Shown in pieces: positions 1 through 8,804 of a stretch of DNA of 64,000 nucleotides. The stretch spans positions 335,392 to 399,391 of the forward strand of contig NZ_SJSO01000004.1 of assembly GCF_004331735.1 (NCBI RefSeq). Direction: 5' to 3'. The notes beneath the pieces are model-generated. The model was not told the DNA's origin and made no database searches. It saw only the letters and a list, made by a program, of their open reading frames with translations. This DNA comes from Pedobacter psychrodurus. Lineage in GTDB: Bacteria > Bacteroidota > Bacteroidia > Sphingobacteriales > Sphingobacteriaceae. Within the stretch, counting starts at the first letter, position 1. Each line of letters begins with the position of its first letter. The position numbers and the translations under genes were made by a program.

Positions 1-305
1 ATACCAAAGGAACAGATAGAAGTTTAGCTGTTTACGGTTACAGACATAAAAAAACAAAGCAGCAAATTTATACTATTTGGTCTGATGAAGGTATCCCGAC
101 AAATAACAATGAAGTAAAGACACTAGATTTTTCCTTTATCAACGGTAATTTCAGTCAACCTGTTGTTGTAGATGTGATTACGGGAAAAGTTTTTGAGGTG
201 CCAAAAAGTAATTGGAGTAAAGAAGGTAATATCTTCAATTTTAAAAAAATACCAATCTATGACGGGCCTATACTTATTGCAGATAAAAGCCTAATCAATT
301 TATAA
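1..305 (+). CDS. Secreted glycoside hydrolase, C-terminal end only (partial)
   Basis: The reading frame is open from the window edge (first full codon at base 3) to a TAA at 303-305, giving about 100 residues. The end reads as a beta-sandwich tail with the motifs DVITGKVFEVP, NWSKEGN and IYDGPILIADKSLI. From memory this ending is typical of large GH39/GH5-like glycosidases of Bacteroidota and Planctomycetes, where a small all-beta domain follows the TIM barrel. The catalytic part lies outside the window, so the family cannot be fixed. It is 17 bases upstream of the GH2 gene on the same strand, so they probably share a transcript. Confidence 0.6.
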   Translation, partial: TKGTDRSLAVYGYRHKKTKQQIYTIWSDEGIPTNNNEVKTLDFSFINGNFSQPVVVDVITGKVFEVPKSNWSKEGNIFNFKKIPIYDGPILIADKSLINL

Positions 306-322
306 AAACAATGTGATTTTAT

Positions 323-2164
323 ATGAAAAAATTTAAAACCCTATTATTAATATCAGTTATTGCATTGTTGCTGATTAACGATGCTAAGGCCCAATCAAAT
401 CTAATTACTAATGTGCTAAACAGAAAAACGATTAGTTTAAATGGAACGTGGCAATATATTATCGATCCCTATGAAACAGGTTTTTATGATTATCGCCGGG
501 AGGAAAGAAATGCAAATGATAGAGAAGCATATTGGAATACAGATAAGTTTGATAATAAAACAGATAGAAAAGAATTTGGCTTTATAGATAAATATGCTAT
601 AAAAGTTCCAGGAGATTGGAACTCCCAAGACGAAAAATTTGTGTATTACGAAGGAACGGTATGGTATAAAAAATCATTTGATGTTGATTTGGCAACCAGT
701 AACGAAAGGGTTTTTTTGCACTTTGGTGCTGTTAACTACAAGGCAGATGTTTACCTGAATGGTAAAAAATTAGGCATGCATAAAGGAGGGTTTACGGCAT
801 TTAATTTTGAAATACCAAAGACACTGTTAAAAGCAAAAGATAATTTTTTAGTTGTTAAAGTTGATAATAAAAGATCCATTGACGAAATACCAACCATCAA
901 CACCGATTGGTGGAACTATGGCGGTATTACAAGAGATGTGAACCTAGTTTTTGTTCCTCAAAATTTTGTGCAGGATTATAGTGTGCAGCTTGCTAAAGGC
1001 AGTTACGCCGGCAAATTTAAAACCATAGAAGGTTGGATAAAATTAAATACAAAAGGACAGGAAAATGTATGGTTAGAAATCCCAGAATTAAAAATAAAGC
1101 AAGAATTAACCATAAATGGAGATAGTGTTGCTTTTAGTGTTAAATCATCTTCGCTACAATTGTGGTCTTCGAAAACACCTAAATTATATCAGGTCATCAT
1201 CCGTACTAAAAATGAGAAAATCATAGATAAAATTGGTTTCCGTAACATCGAGATACAAGGAGGTAAATTGATACTGAATGGCAAGCCAGTTTTTTTAAGG
1301 GGAATATCGGTACATGAAGAAATACCAAACGATGTAAGGCGAGCCTATAGTTATAAAGATGCACAACATTTACTAGGGCAAGCTAAAGAGCTAAATGCGA
1401 ATATGGTTCGTTTGGCACATTATCCGCATAATGAATACATGACAAGGGCGGCAGATTCTTTGGGTATTATGGTTTGGTCTGAAATACCCGTGTATTGGAC
1501 AATTGATTTTAAAAGTGAAGAGGTGTTGGCAAAAGCAAAAACACAACTCGAGGAAATGATTACCCGAGATAGAAATAGGGCTAGTATTATTATATGGTCT
1601 GTGGGTAATGAAACTCCAGTAAATAAAGAAAGAACATTATTTATGAGCAGGTTAGTGAAAAAGGTAAAAGAAATGGACCAGAGTCGAATAGTAGCAGCAG
1701 CTTTAGAAAGTTTTGGCATACAGGGCGTTCAAACAATTGAAGATCCGTTAGGGGAATTTACTGATATCGTAGCTGTAAATCAATATATAGGTTGGTATGG
1801 CGGATTACCAGATAATAGCAGAAAAGTAAGTTGGGCAACCAAATATGATAAGCCATTATTTTTTAGTGAAACTGGAGCCGAAGGTTTTTCAGGTCTTCAC
1901 GCAGATAGTTTAACTCGTTTTTCAGAAGAATTTCAAGAGTGGTACTATAAAGAACAGGTAGGTATGTTTAAGAGGATGCCGGCTAATTTCGCTGGTTTAT
2001 CGCCATGGATTTTAAATGATTTTCGTTCCCCACGCCGTAATCATCCTGTTTATCAGGAAGGTTGGAACAATAAGGGCCTATTTGACCATAATGGTAAAAA
2101 GAAAAAAGCTTTTTATGTATTAAAGGCTTATTATGATGAGATGGAAAAGCTGTACGATAAATAG
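323..2164 (+). CDS. GH2 beta-glucuronidase-like glycosidase, secreted
   Basis: 613 residues with a signal peptide (residues 1-23, ending DAKAQ). A jelly-roll sugar-binding domain follows (about 35-215, motif YYEGTVWYKKSF), then an Ig-like domain (about 220-310) and a TIM barrel (about 315-610). The acid/base is E430 in WSVGNE and the nucleophile E516 in FSETGAEG, both standard for GH2. Near the C-terminus W-N-N-K-G (N582 to K584) matches the N-x-K signature that contacts the substrate carboxylate in beta-glucuronidases, and the length is close to E. coli UidA. Removal of terminal beta-linked glucuronate in the periplasm is therefore likely and fits the uronate operon downstream. A beta-galactosidase is the main alternative. 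The next gene starts 27 bases on. Confidence 0.85.
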   Translation: MKKFKTLLLISVIALLLINDAKAQSNLITNVLNRKTISLNGTWQYIIDPYETGFYDYRREERNANDREAYWNTDKFDNKTDRKEFGFIDKYAIKVPGDWNSQDEKFVYYEGTVWYKKSFDVDLATSNERVFLHFGAVNYKADVYLNGKKLGMHKGGFTAFNFEIPKTLLKAKDNFLVVKVDNKRSIDEIPTINTDWWNYGGITRDVNLVFVPQNFVQDYSVQLAKGSYAGKFKTIEGWIKLNTKGQENVWLEIPELKIKQELTINGDSVAFSVKSSSLQLWSSKTPKLYQVIIRTKNEKIIDKIGFRNIEIQGGKLILNGKPVFLRGISVHEEIPNDVRRAYSYKDAQHLLGQAKELNANMVRLAHYPHNEYMTRAADSLGIMVWSEIPVYWTIDFKSEEVLAKAKTQLEEMITRDRNRASIIIWSVGNETPVNKERTLFMSRLVKKVKEMDQSRIVAAALESFGIQGVQTIEDPLGEFTDIVAVNQYIGWYGGLPDNSRKVSWATKYDKPLFFSETGAEGFSGLHADSLTRFSEEFQEWYYKEQVGMFKRMPANFAGLSPWILNDFRSPRRNHPVYQEGWNNKGLFDHNGKKKKAFYVLKAYYDEMEKLYDK

Positions 2165-2191
2165 TGAGATTTTTGCTAAGGAAAATCAGAA

Positions 2192-3700
2192 ATGAATAGA
2201 AAAGAGTGGCTTAAATTTTCTGCTGTAGCATTAACTTCTGTATTGGTATCGGATAAACTATGGTCTAAAAATAAGCCTGGTAGTTTAAATTATTTGATGG
2301 CAGAAATAACATCAGCACCTTTATTATCGCTTGGGGATAATACAATTCCATTTAATTGGACTGTGGCAGAAATTAAACCAGATAATGTTGGGCTGCAAAT
2401 GAACTGGAGCCAAAAATTAGAAAAAAATACAGACGCCTATTTTAGATTAACCAGCGCAACTGATATTAGGGAAGAGTGTATTATTGAGTTGTCTCTTGCA
2501 AGCACAAAAAGAAAAATAGGGCAATTAGATATTAAGTATGCGCACTATATGCAACCTTTTGAAATAATTATCCCCCCCGTATTAATGCCGTTAATTTTAC
2601 AGGAAGGAATAACGCTAAAAATGATAAAAGGAACAAAGCCATTTTGGTTTTTTGCATCCACAACAGTTTCAAGCGATGTTCCTAAGGAATTTTTACCTCA
2701 TTTATTAATTGCAGAAGGAAAGTTTAACAACGATGAATGGAAAAACAGATTATTGTCTTTCGCGTCCATATCAACTTTTGGTTGGATGGAGGGCTGCGTT
2801 TTAGATGGTATCTCTTCTTTGTCAAAAAAACACATCAAGGCACAAGAAATTTTAAATTTACATTTAGATAAATATTTTGCAAATAATACGTTGGTGTATG
2901 AAAACCTTAACAATAAACGCTCTTTTGAAAAGATAACCACTGTAGAAAGTATTCTTCCATTTGCCATTCTCGCTGCTACGAATGCTCAACATGCCATGTT
3001 GCAGCAAGCTATTGATTTTTGTAAAACCCATGCAAATGCAGAAGGAGTAATAGCAGACGAAACTGGAAATAACCGCCGATTAAAAACGGAGGAATGTTAT
3101 ACCATTTCTTATCCATTGGCAATTTTGGCACAAAAATTAAAACAGCCCGAATTAGCACATTTAGCTATAGCAAACTTAAAGGCTAGGGTTCGTTTATTGG
3201 CAAAACCTAATTTCATTTATCAAAATGCTAAAGAAAAGGGTAACCCAGAATATGGGAATTGGGCAAGAGGTGTGGGTTGGTACTTATTGGGCATGGCAAA
3301 ATCATTAGCGGTGCTACCAAACAACGAAGTAACCCAGCTGCTTCGTGCCGAATTGCAAATGGCGGCAGAATTTGCCATCACACACCAACAAAAAAATGGG
3401 TTATGGAATAATTTTCTACACCAAGCAGAAACAGGGATTGACACCTCAGGCTCTGCAAGTATTGCCGCTGCTTTAGCTTATGGGGCATCAAAAAATCTTT
3501 TACCTAATTCATGTAAACAAGCCGCTTATAAAAGCTGGAAAGGTTTACAGGCGTATTTTACACCAGATGGTTTTTTAAAAGGCACAGCGCAGGTTAATAA
3601 AGGAGGTGAAGCTTTACAAAGAAGTGGATTTAGGGTAATTTCTCCTTATACTTTAGGCTTTTTAGGGGTGTTAGAAAACAGCTTAAAGACATATAATTAG
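2192..3700 (+). CDS. GH88/105-type unsaturated uronyl hydrolase with extra N-terminal domain
   Basis: 502 residues. The N-terminus has a basic stretch and hydrophobic segment (MNRKEWLKFSAVAL) that looks like a signal but lacks a true twin arginine. Residues about 35-165 are beta-rich and not recognised. Residues about 175-500 form the alpha/alpha barrel, with the family hallmark W357-A-R359-G-V-G-W363. GH88/105 enzymes hydrate the double bond of unsaturated glucuronate or galacturonate left by polysaccharide lyases, releasing the sugar. A lyase-type gene (heparinase II/III) is present further along the locus. It lies between GH2 and GH10, 26 bases before the latter, in an apparent operon. A decayed copy of its 3' end lies at 5588-5668. 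Confidence 0.8.
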   Translation: MNRKEWLKFSAVALTSVLVSDKLWSKNKPGSLNYLMAEITSAPLLSLGDNTIPFNWTVAEIKPDNVGLQMNWSQKLEKNTDAYFRLTSATDIREECIIELSLASTKRKIGQLDIKYAHYMQPFEIIIPPVLMPLILQEGITLKMIKGTKPFWFFASTTVSSDVPKEFLPHLLIAEGKFNNDEWKNRLLSFASISTFGWMEGCVLDGISSLSKKHIKAQEILNLHLDKYFANNTLVYENLNNKRSFEKITTVESILPFAILAATNAQHAMLQQAIDFCKTHANAEGVIADETGNNRRLKTEECYTISYPLAILAQKLKQPELAHLAIANLKARVRLLAKPNFIYQNAKEKGNPEYGNWARGVGWYLLGMAKSLAVLPNNEVTQLLRAELQMAAEFAITHQQKNGLWNNFLHQAETGIDTSGSASIAAALAYGASKNLLPNSCKQAAYKSWKGLQAYFTPDGFLKGTAQVNKGGEALQRSGFRVISPYTLGFLGVLENSLKTYN

Positions 3701-3726
3701 AAATAAAATATTAGATAACAATCATC

Positions 3727-5532
3727 ATGAAAATAAAATTTATTATAGCTGGTTTATTTATTATAACGGCCCTAACAAAAGTGTATGGACAAAAAAATCA
3801 GTTGTTACAAAAAGAGTTAATCGCACTTAAACCAGTTGATGCATTCCCGTTAGATGCAGCTATAAACTATAGGTTTAACGATGCAAATAAAGATAAACAA
3901 GCCAGTGTTTTTAGCGCAAAGAATAGTGAAAATGGTCAACCTTCATTTACTGCCGAAATTTTTTCTGCCACAAACAGTCATTACAATGTTCAATCATCAT
4001 GGTTAAATGGTAAACCCATAAAAAAAGGAGATGTAATTTTAGCTAGATTGTCTGTAAGATCGATTTATGCTAAGCAGGAATCAGGTGAGGCGGTGCTCTA
4101 TTTTTATGTGCAGCAAGCAAATCCCCCTCAAGAAAAAAGTATCATGATAGAATTAAGTGTGGGTCCAGAGTGGAAAACAATAGACATCCCTTTTAAGGCA
4201 TTAAATGATATGCCTGTTGGGGCAGGTTCTATTTGTATATCTTATGGTTCGCTAGCACAAAAGGTAGAAATTTCTGATATAAAGCTTTTAAATTTTGAGA
4301 ACAAAACCACCTTAGAAAAATTACCAACTACAAAATTTTCTTATGTTGGTAGAGAAGCTAATGCAGAATGGCGTCAAAAAGCTTTAAAAAGAATCGAAGA
4401 AATTCGTACTGCTCCACTAAATATACAAGTAAATGATGCTAATGGAATACCTTTAAAAGGCGCCAGTGTAACAGCTCGTTTAGTAGATCCTGAATTTATT
4501 TTTGGTACTGCCGCTACAGTAAATTACATGTATAAAAACGATGCAGAATCAAGAAAATACCTAGACTCACTTAAAACTTTGTTTAATGCAGTAACGATAG
4601 ATAACAATCTAAAATGGCCTGTCTGGATGAATCCTGAAAAAAGGGAACAAACTAAGATTGCCATGAAATGGATTGAAGACAATAAGCTAAAATTAAGAGG
4701 TCATAATTTAGTTTGGCCAGGTAAAAAGTTCACACCACCGTACTACGCTAGACAAAAAGACTTCGGACCCAATTTTGCAGACTCCATCCGTAAGCACATT
4801 CAGGAAATTGCCACTTTTACCAAAGGCAAGGTTTATGCATGGGATGTGATTAATGAAATGATGCATGAAACCGACTATTTTAAAGTAATGCCACGCAGCC
4901 AGGCCGTAGAGTGGTTTAAGCAGGCTAAAAGCATAGATCCTGCAGCAAAGTTGTATCTCAATGAATATAGTATGCTAAATAGTGTGGCAAGTCTAAGGAA
5001 TATCGATAAATTTTTGGCCTTAATAGATGAATTAAAAAAGGGCGGTGCACCTGTTGAAGCTATTGGTATTCAAGGACATGTAGGCAGGCAACCCCGTGAT
5101 CCTGCTCAAGTAATTACTGATTTAGATAAGTTTAATGATTTAGGCTTACCAATTCAAATTACAGAATTTGACGTAAACACACCAGATGATGACCTTCAGG
5201 CTGATTATACAAGAGATTTTTTAATTGCTTGTTATAGCCATCACTTAGTTACAGGTTTTACCATGTGGGGTTTTTGGGAAAGTGCACATTGGAAGCCAGA
5301 TGCGGCTATGTATCGAAAAAATTGGACTCCAAAACCAAATGCAGGAGTGTGGAGAGATTTAGTTTTAAAAGAATGGCGAACCAATATCAATAAATTCACT
5401 ACTGCGGAGGGTAAAATTTCAGATAGAGGGCATCTTGGGCTTTATGAAATTACGGTTACCAAAGATGGTAAAACAGTAAGGATACCTTATCAACTCACTA
5501 AAACTTCTAAACCAGTTAAAATAAAATTATAG
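3727..5532 (+). CDS. GH10 endo-beta-1,4-xylanase-like protein, secreted
   Basis: 601 residues with a signal peptide (1-21). Residues about 30-190 form a CBM4/9/22-like beta-sandwich. A short linker domain typical of GH10 proteins follows (motif DANGIPLKGASV), then the TIM barrel from about 260 to 560. The acid/base is E377 in WDVINE and the nucleophile E480 in QITEFDV. RGHNLVWPG and the late MWGFWE motif are also present. The family cuts internal beta-1,4 xylosidic bonds; some members accept other beta-1,4 glucans. A C-terminal tail of about 40 residues is predicted beta-rich. It is the last intact gene of the first block; the following 550 bases hold only gene remnants. Confidence 0.9.
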   Translation: MKIKFIIAGLFIITALTKVYGQKNQLLQKELIALKPVDAFPLDAAINYRFNDANKDKQASVFSAKNSENGQPSFTAEIFSATNSHYNVQSSWLNGKPIKKGDVILARLSVRSIYAKQESGEAVLYFYVQQANPPQEKSIMIELSVGPEWKTIDIPFKALNDMPVGAGSICISYGSLAQKVEISDIKLLNFENKTTLEKLPTTKFSYVGREANAEWRQKALKRIEEIRTAPLNIQVNDANGIPLKGASVTARLVDPEFIFGTAATVNYMYKNDAESRKYLDSLKTLFNAVTIDNNLKWPVWMNPEKREQTKIAMKWIEDNKLKLRGHNLVWPGKKFTPPYYARQKDFGPNFADSIRKHIQEIATFTKGKVYAWDVINEMMHETDYFKVMPRSQAVEWFKQAKSIDPAAKLYLNEYSMLNSVASLRNIDKFLALIDELKKGGAPVEAIGIQGHVGRQPRDPAQVITDLDKFNDLGLPIQITEFDVNTPDDDLQADYTRDFLIACYSHHLVTGFTMWGFWESAHWKPDAAMYRKNWTPKPNAGVWRDLVLKEWRTNINKFTTAEGKISDRGHLGLYEITVTKDGKTVRIPYQLTKTSKPVKIKL

Positions 5533-5587
5533 AACAAGGGTGTATCACTTTATATACTGTAATTACAGATGGAAGGTAAATCACAAA

Positions 5588-5668
5588 ATAAATAAAAGAG
5601 GCGAAGCACTATAGAAATGGATTTTAAGGTAATTTCTCCTCCACCTTGGGCTTTCTTGGTGTTTTGAT
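5588..5668 (+). pseudogene. Decayed copy of the 3' end of a GH88/105 gene
   Basis: About 80 bases align with the 3' end of the intact GH105 gene (about 3592-3672). Shared blocks include GTAATTTCTCCT, CTTTCTTGG against CTTTTTAGG, and GAGGCGAAGC against GAGGTGAAGC. Small indels and in-frame stops destroy the reading frame, so this is a relic and not a gene. It precedes a GH125 relic, so an ancestral GH105-GH125 arrangement may have existed here. Confidence 0.65.
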
Positions 5669-5711
5669 AATTAAATCTAACAGGTAACAATTAAGAAGTT
5701 TATTAAACAAA

Positions 5712-5960
5712 ATGATTAAAAGAAGACAGTTTCTAAAGGCTACAGGTGTTATTGGGCTAGTTTAACGGCTGCACCAAGTATTGGATATGCAATCTTTTAG
5801 TTGGACAAACCTTTTTCTCAACGTCCTGCCCTTAAAAATAGAAAGTTTGTGAGTAAGGCAATTGAAGATAAAAAGTGAAGTAGGTGGTAAGGCTGATACT
5901 TATGTAATTACGGGCGATATAGATGCCATGTAGTTAAGGGATTCTTCGGCTCAGGTTTGG
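5712..5960 (+). pseudogene. Remnant of a Tat-exported GH125 exo-alpha-1,6-mannosidase gene
   Basis: An ATG at 5712 opens a clear Tat leader, MIKRRQFLKATGVIG, which breaks at a stop and continues in another frame as SLTAAPSIGYA. Further pieces in shifted frames read FSQRPALKNRKFVSKAIE, then ADTYVITGDIDAM, a stop, and LRDSSAQVW. The last block corresponds to the conserved DTFVYTGDIxAMWLRDS signature of GH125 (metal-independent exo-alpha-1,6-mannosidases). The W of that signature is now a TAG, and the region between the leader and the signature is shortened by an internal deletion. The rest of the gene is absent. The family call rests on recall of the motif, not an alignment. Confidence 0.7.
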
Positions 5961-5988
5961 ATAGCTAATTAAGAAATTGTTTAAATTT

Positions 5989-6045
5989 ATCCCAAGGGGA
6001 TGCCTTTGGCATAGGTCAAATTAGCACGTTGGCGTCCCCGCCAAC
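5989..6045. repeat. Cluster of three small perfect hairpins
   Basis: Three perfect palindromes lie within 57 bases: ATCCC-AAG-GGGAT (5989-6001), ATGCC-TTT-GGCAT (6000-6012) and GTTGGCG-TCCC-CGCCAAC (6028-6045). They are more GC-rich than the surroundings and sit between the gene remnants and the end of the minus-strand AraC gene. No T-run follows on either strand, so a simple intrinsic terminator is not clear. A REP-like interspersed element is the alternative. Confidence 0.5.
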
Positions 6046-6087
6046 AATAGTATCCTAAACCTAATGGTAATAAATATACCGTCATTT

Positions 6088-6945
6088 TTAAACAGTTTCT
6101 AATACTACGGGTCTTAAATTTTTGCGGTAAACAGATGGTTTTATGCCTTTAACTTTTATAAACTGCTTATTAAAATTTGCAATGGTATTAAACCCGCTTG
6201 CATAACTTATTTGTAAAATAGTCTCTTCAGAATCTATCAATGATTGACAAGCGTAACCTATTTTCATTTCATTAACAAATTCTATATATGTTTTCTTTGT
6301 TTTTCTTTTAAAATACCTGCAAAATGCGGGTATACTTAAATTGGCAATATCAGCAATCGTTTTCAGGCTAATCTGGTTTCTGAAATTTAAAATGGTATAC
6401 TCAAAAACCTTATTTATTTTATGATTGGAGAAGTGATTAAATTCTGTAATTGTAGATAATGTGGCTTTTTCGTTTACTCTACTCATTAACAACATACATT
6501 GGCAAAGCAAGGTTATCCTTTCAAAACCTGTTGCGCTAGAAAGTGCGGTCATTAGTAAATTTAGCTGCTTATTTATTATTCCTTGAAATTTAAAACCCAA
6601 TACAGCATCAGCTAACAAAGTCTTTATTTCAGAAAATTCAGGAAGTGCCAAAAAATCCTTTCCTAAAACATCAGGTTTAAAATGGATTACCAGCGCACTG
6701 CAGGTTTCAATGTCATCATCTTTTTTAAATTCATGGGGTACATTGGATCCTAAGAAAAATATATCTCCAGCATTAAACTCACCTATATAATTACCAATAA
6801 AACACATCCCTTTTCCATCCAATTGCAACACCAACTCATGTTCTTCGTGTTGATGCCATGCTGTTTCAAAATATGGCGAAGTATATTTTCTTGCTACAAA
6901 AGAGGCCTGATCGTTTAATGGTAATTTTTGAACCAATGGCCTCAT
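6088..6945 (-). CDS. AraC-family transcriptional regulator with cupin sensor (AraC-1)
   Basis: 285 residues. The N-terminal half (about 15-110) is a cupin-type sugar-sensing domain with the motif HQHEEHELVLQ and the turn GDIFFLGSNVPHEF. The C-terminal 100 residues hold two helix-turn-helix motifs (SLKTIADIANLSIPAFCRYFK and ISYASGFNTIANFNKQF). It is divergent from the PhyH operon; the shared 132-base gap carries a candidate operator and a -7 box. It is probably the local activator of that operon. It resembles the AraC proteins at 11089 and 52412 in layout but is the most divergent of the three. Confidence 0.9.
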   Translation of the reverse strand: MRPLVQKLPLNDQASFVARKYTSPYFETAWHQHEEHELVLQLDGKGMCFIGNYIGEFNAGDIFFLGSNVPHEFKKDDDIETCSALVIHFKPDVLGKDFLALPEFSEIKTLLADAVLGFKFQGIINKQLNLLMTALSSATGFERITLLCQCMLLMSRVNEKATLSTITEFNHFSNHKINKVFEYTILNFRNQISLKTIADIANLSIPAFCRYFKRKTKKTYIEFVNEMKIGYACQSLIDSEETILQISYASGFNTIANFNKQFIKVKGIKPSVYRKNLRPVVLETV

Positions 6946-6992
6946 ACTATTGTTTTTTTATCATTTTTTAGTTTAACAATTACGAATATGGT

Positions 6993-7005
6993 CAATATAG
7001 TTTAA
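6993..7005 (+). promoter_or_regulatory. Candidate AraC operator, CAATATAGTTTAA
   Basis: This 13-mer in the gap between AraC-1 and the PhyH gene matches 12 of 13 positions with the copy at 12009-12021, in the gap of the second AraC regulator. The AGTTTAA part (from 6999) begins exactly 49 bases before the TATATTTG -7 box at 7048. Confidence 0.45.
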
Positions 7006-7047
7006 GTATTAAATAGAAAAGTGGTAGACCATTAGTTTTTTGCAGGA

Positions 7048-7055
7048 TATATTTG
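7048..7055 (+). promoter_or_regulatory. Bacteroidota-type -7 box TATATTTG for the PhyH operon
   Basis: The octamer fits the TAnnTTTG consensus and lies 22 bases before the start codon. No TTG is found at the usual -33 distance, which would fit a promoter that depends on an activator bound upstream. Confidence 0.45.
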
Positions 7056-7077
7056 AGTAACTAAATATAAATTTGAT

Positions 7078-7908
7078 ATGGAAACATTTAAATTAAGCCC
7101 ACAAGATGAGGCTAATTATAAACAGGATGGTTTTCTTATTGTAAGAAGTTGTTTTTCAGATAAAGAGACCGATTTGCTCTATAAACTAGCAAGTGATGAA
7201 TCGGTTGTAGATCGGTCTATGGATTTCAACGATATGGCTGGGAACCGAACTCGGCTAACCTTATGGTTTACTCCTGGAAACGATTCCTTTGGATTGATGT
7301 CAAGATCTGAAAGAATGGTAAATGCCGTTAAAACTCTTTTGGGGGATAAAGGTGAGGTTTGTCATTTTCATTCAAAGGTAATGCAAAAGGAACCAAAAGT
7401 TGGTGGTGCTTGGGAGTGGCATCAAGATTATGGTTATTGGTATAAAAATGGCTTTTTATATCCTGAGGCCATGATTTCGGTAATGGTTGCTTTAACCGAA
7501 GCTACCGTAGATAATGGTTGTTTACAGGTTTTAAAAGGAAGCCATTTAATGCAAAGGTTTGAGCATGGTTTTGCAGGAGAGCAACAGGGAGCCGATCAAG
7601 CATTTGTCGATGCCGCATCAGCAGTTTGTGATCTTGCATACGTGGAACTTAAACCTGGCGATGTACTATTTTTTCATAGTAATTTGTTACATCGTTCTGC
7701 AGCAAATACATCTGAGCAATCACGGTGGTCAATTATATCTGCCTATAACTTAAGTTACAACATCCCATTTAGAGAAAAAAATAAATCTTGCATTACCCCA
7801 ATTGATATGGTTGCAGATAAATGTTTATTAGAAAGTGGAATAAAAAAGATTAATGGTGCAGATTTTTTATCAAAAGAACAAGAAATTACCTTGCACGTAA
7901 AAAAATAA
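7078..7908 (+). CDS. Phytanoyl-CoA dioxygenase (PhyH) family Fe(II)/2-oxoglutarate oxygenase
   Basis: 276 residues, no signal peptide, so cytoplasmic. The iron triad is complete: H115-Q-D117 in WEWHQDYGYW and distal H205 in FFHSNLLHRS. R216 in SRWSI is placed to bind 2-oxoglutarate. The family hydroxylates, or oxidatively demethylates, small molecules. It is first in a plus-strand unit with a TIM-barrel protein (24 bases on) and a large secreted GH94-like protein, under divergent AraC-1. Context points to a sugar-derived substrate, perhaps an O-methyl sugar; that is inference. Confidence 0.85.
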   Translation: METFKLSPQDEANYKQDGFLIVRSCFSDKETDLLYKLASDESVVDRSMDFNDMAGNRTRLTLWFTPGNDSFGLMSRSERMVNAVKTLLGDKGEVCHFHSKVMQKEPKVGGAWEWHQDYGYWYKNGFLYPEAMISVMVALTEATVDNGCLQVLKGSHLMQRFEHGFAGEQQGADQAFVDAASAVCDLAYVELKPGDVLFFHSNLLHRSAANTSEQSRWSIISAYNLSYNIPFREKNKSCITPIDMVADKCLLESGIKKINGADFLSKEQEITLHVKK

Positions 7909-7931
7909 CGCTATAATCTTTAAGTTTATAA

Positions 7932-8753
7932 ATGAAACTGAATTTTTTTTGTCCTCGTTGGGGCTGTGAAACATTGTCCTGGGCAGATTTCTTTGTTAAA
8001 GTGAAGTCAGCAGGTTATGATGGGGTGGAAATAGGGTTTCCCTATGATTTAAGTGAAATTGAGCGGCATGAAATTTTAAATGGACTTGCAGCGCATAAGC
8101 TAGAGGTAATTGGGCAACATTGGCAAACTGTTAATAGCGATTTCGAAGCACATAAGAAAGAATTTGAAAGTCACTTAAAAAGTTTGGTAGAGTTAAAGCC
8201 ACTTTTTATAAATTCTCAAACAGGAAAGGATTACTATACATTTGACCAAAACCTCAAGCTTTTTGCCATTGCAGATCAGATAAGCGCTAGTTCTGGTGTT
8301 AAAATTCTCCATGAAACACATCGTGGTAAATGGTCATTTGCAGCACATATTGCTCAATCCTATTTAGAGCTTAACCCTAAATTAAGGATTACGCTTGATA
8401 TTTCTCATTGGTTTGCCGTTGCTGAAAGCCTTTTAGAAGATCAGGAAAAGGCTGTGCAAATGGCTATTTTAAAAACCGACCATCTACATGCAAGGATAGG
8501 ATTTGAGGAAGGTCCACAGGTAATGGATCCTAGATCACCAGAAAATGAACGTATATTGCTTAGGCACCTGCAGATATGGGATAGGGTAATTTCATTGAAA
8601 AGAGAAAATAAGGAAACCCATTTTACCATTACGCCAGAATATGGTGCCCCACCTTACCAACATTTAATGCCATTTAGTAACTTGCCCATTACCAATCAAT
8701 GGGATATAAATCTCTGGATGAAAGATCTTTTAAAAGAGAGATATTCAAAATAG
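7932..8753 (+). CDS. Sugar phosphate isomerase/epimerase-like TIM barrel (AP_endonuc_2 family)
   Basis: 273 residues, cytoplasmic. Motifs along the barrel are GVEIGFPYD (about 35-43), HETHRGKWS (about 129-137), LDISHWF (about 155-161) and HARIGFEEG (about 186-194). These carry the acidic and histidine residues that bind the metal in xylose isomerase-like barrels. Members act as keto-sugar epimerases or isomerases, inosose dehydratases or 3-keto-sugar hydratases, so the reaction cannot be named. Pairing with a PhyH oxygenase suggests two steps of one catabolic route. Confidence 0.8.
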   Translation: MKLNFFCPRWGCETLSWADFFVKVKSAGYDGVEIGFPYDLSEIERHEILNGLAAHKLEVIGQHWQTVNSDFEAHKKEFESHLKSLVELKPLFINSQTGKDYYTFDQNLKLFAIADQISASSGVKILHETHRGKWSFAAHIAQSYLELNPKLRITLDISHWFAVAESLLEDQEKAVQMAILKTDHLHARIGFEEGPQVMDPRSPENERILLRHLQIWDRVISLKRENKETHFTITPEYGAPPYQHLMPFSNLPITNQWDINLWMKDLLKERYSK

Positions 8754-8804
8754 AGATTTCCACTATCAAAACTATGCTGTTGCCTTTAACTAACCAATAT
8801 AAGT

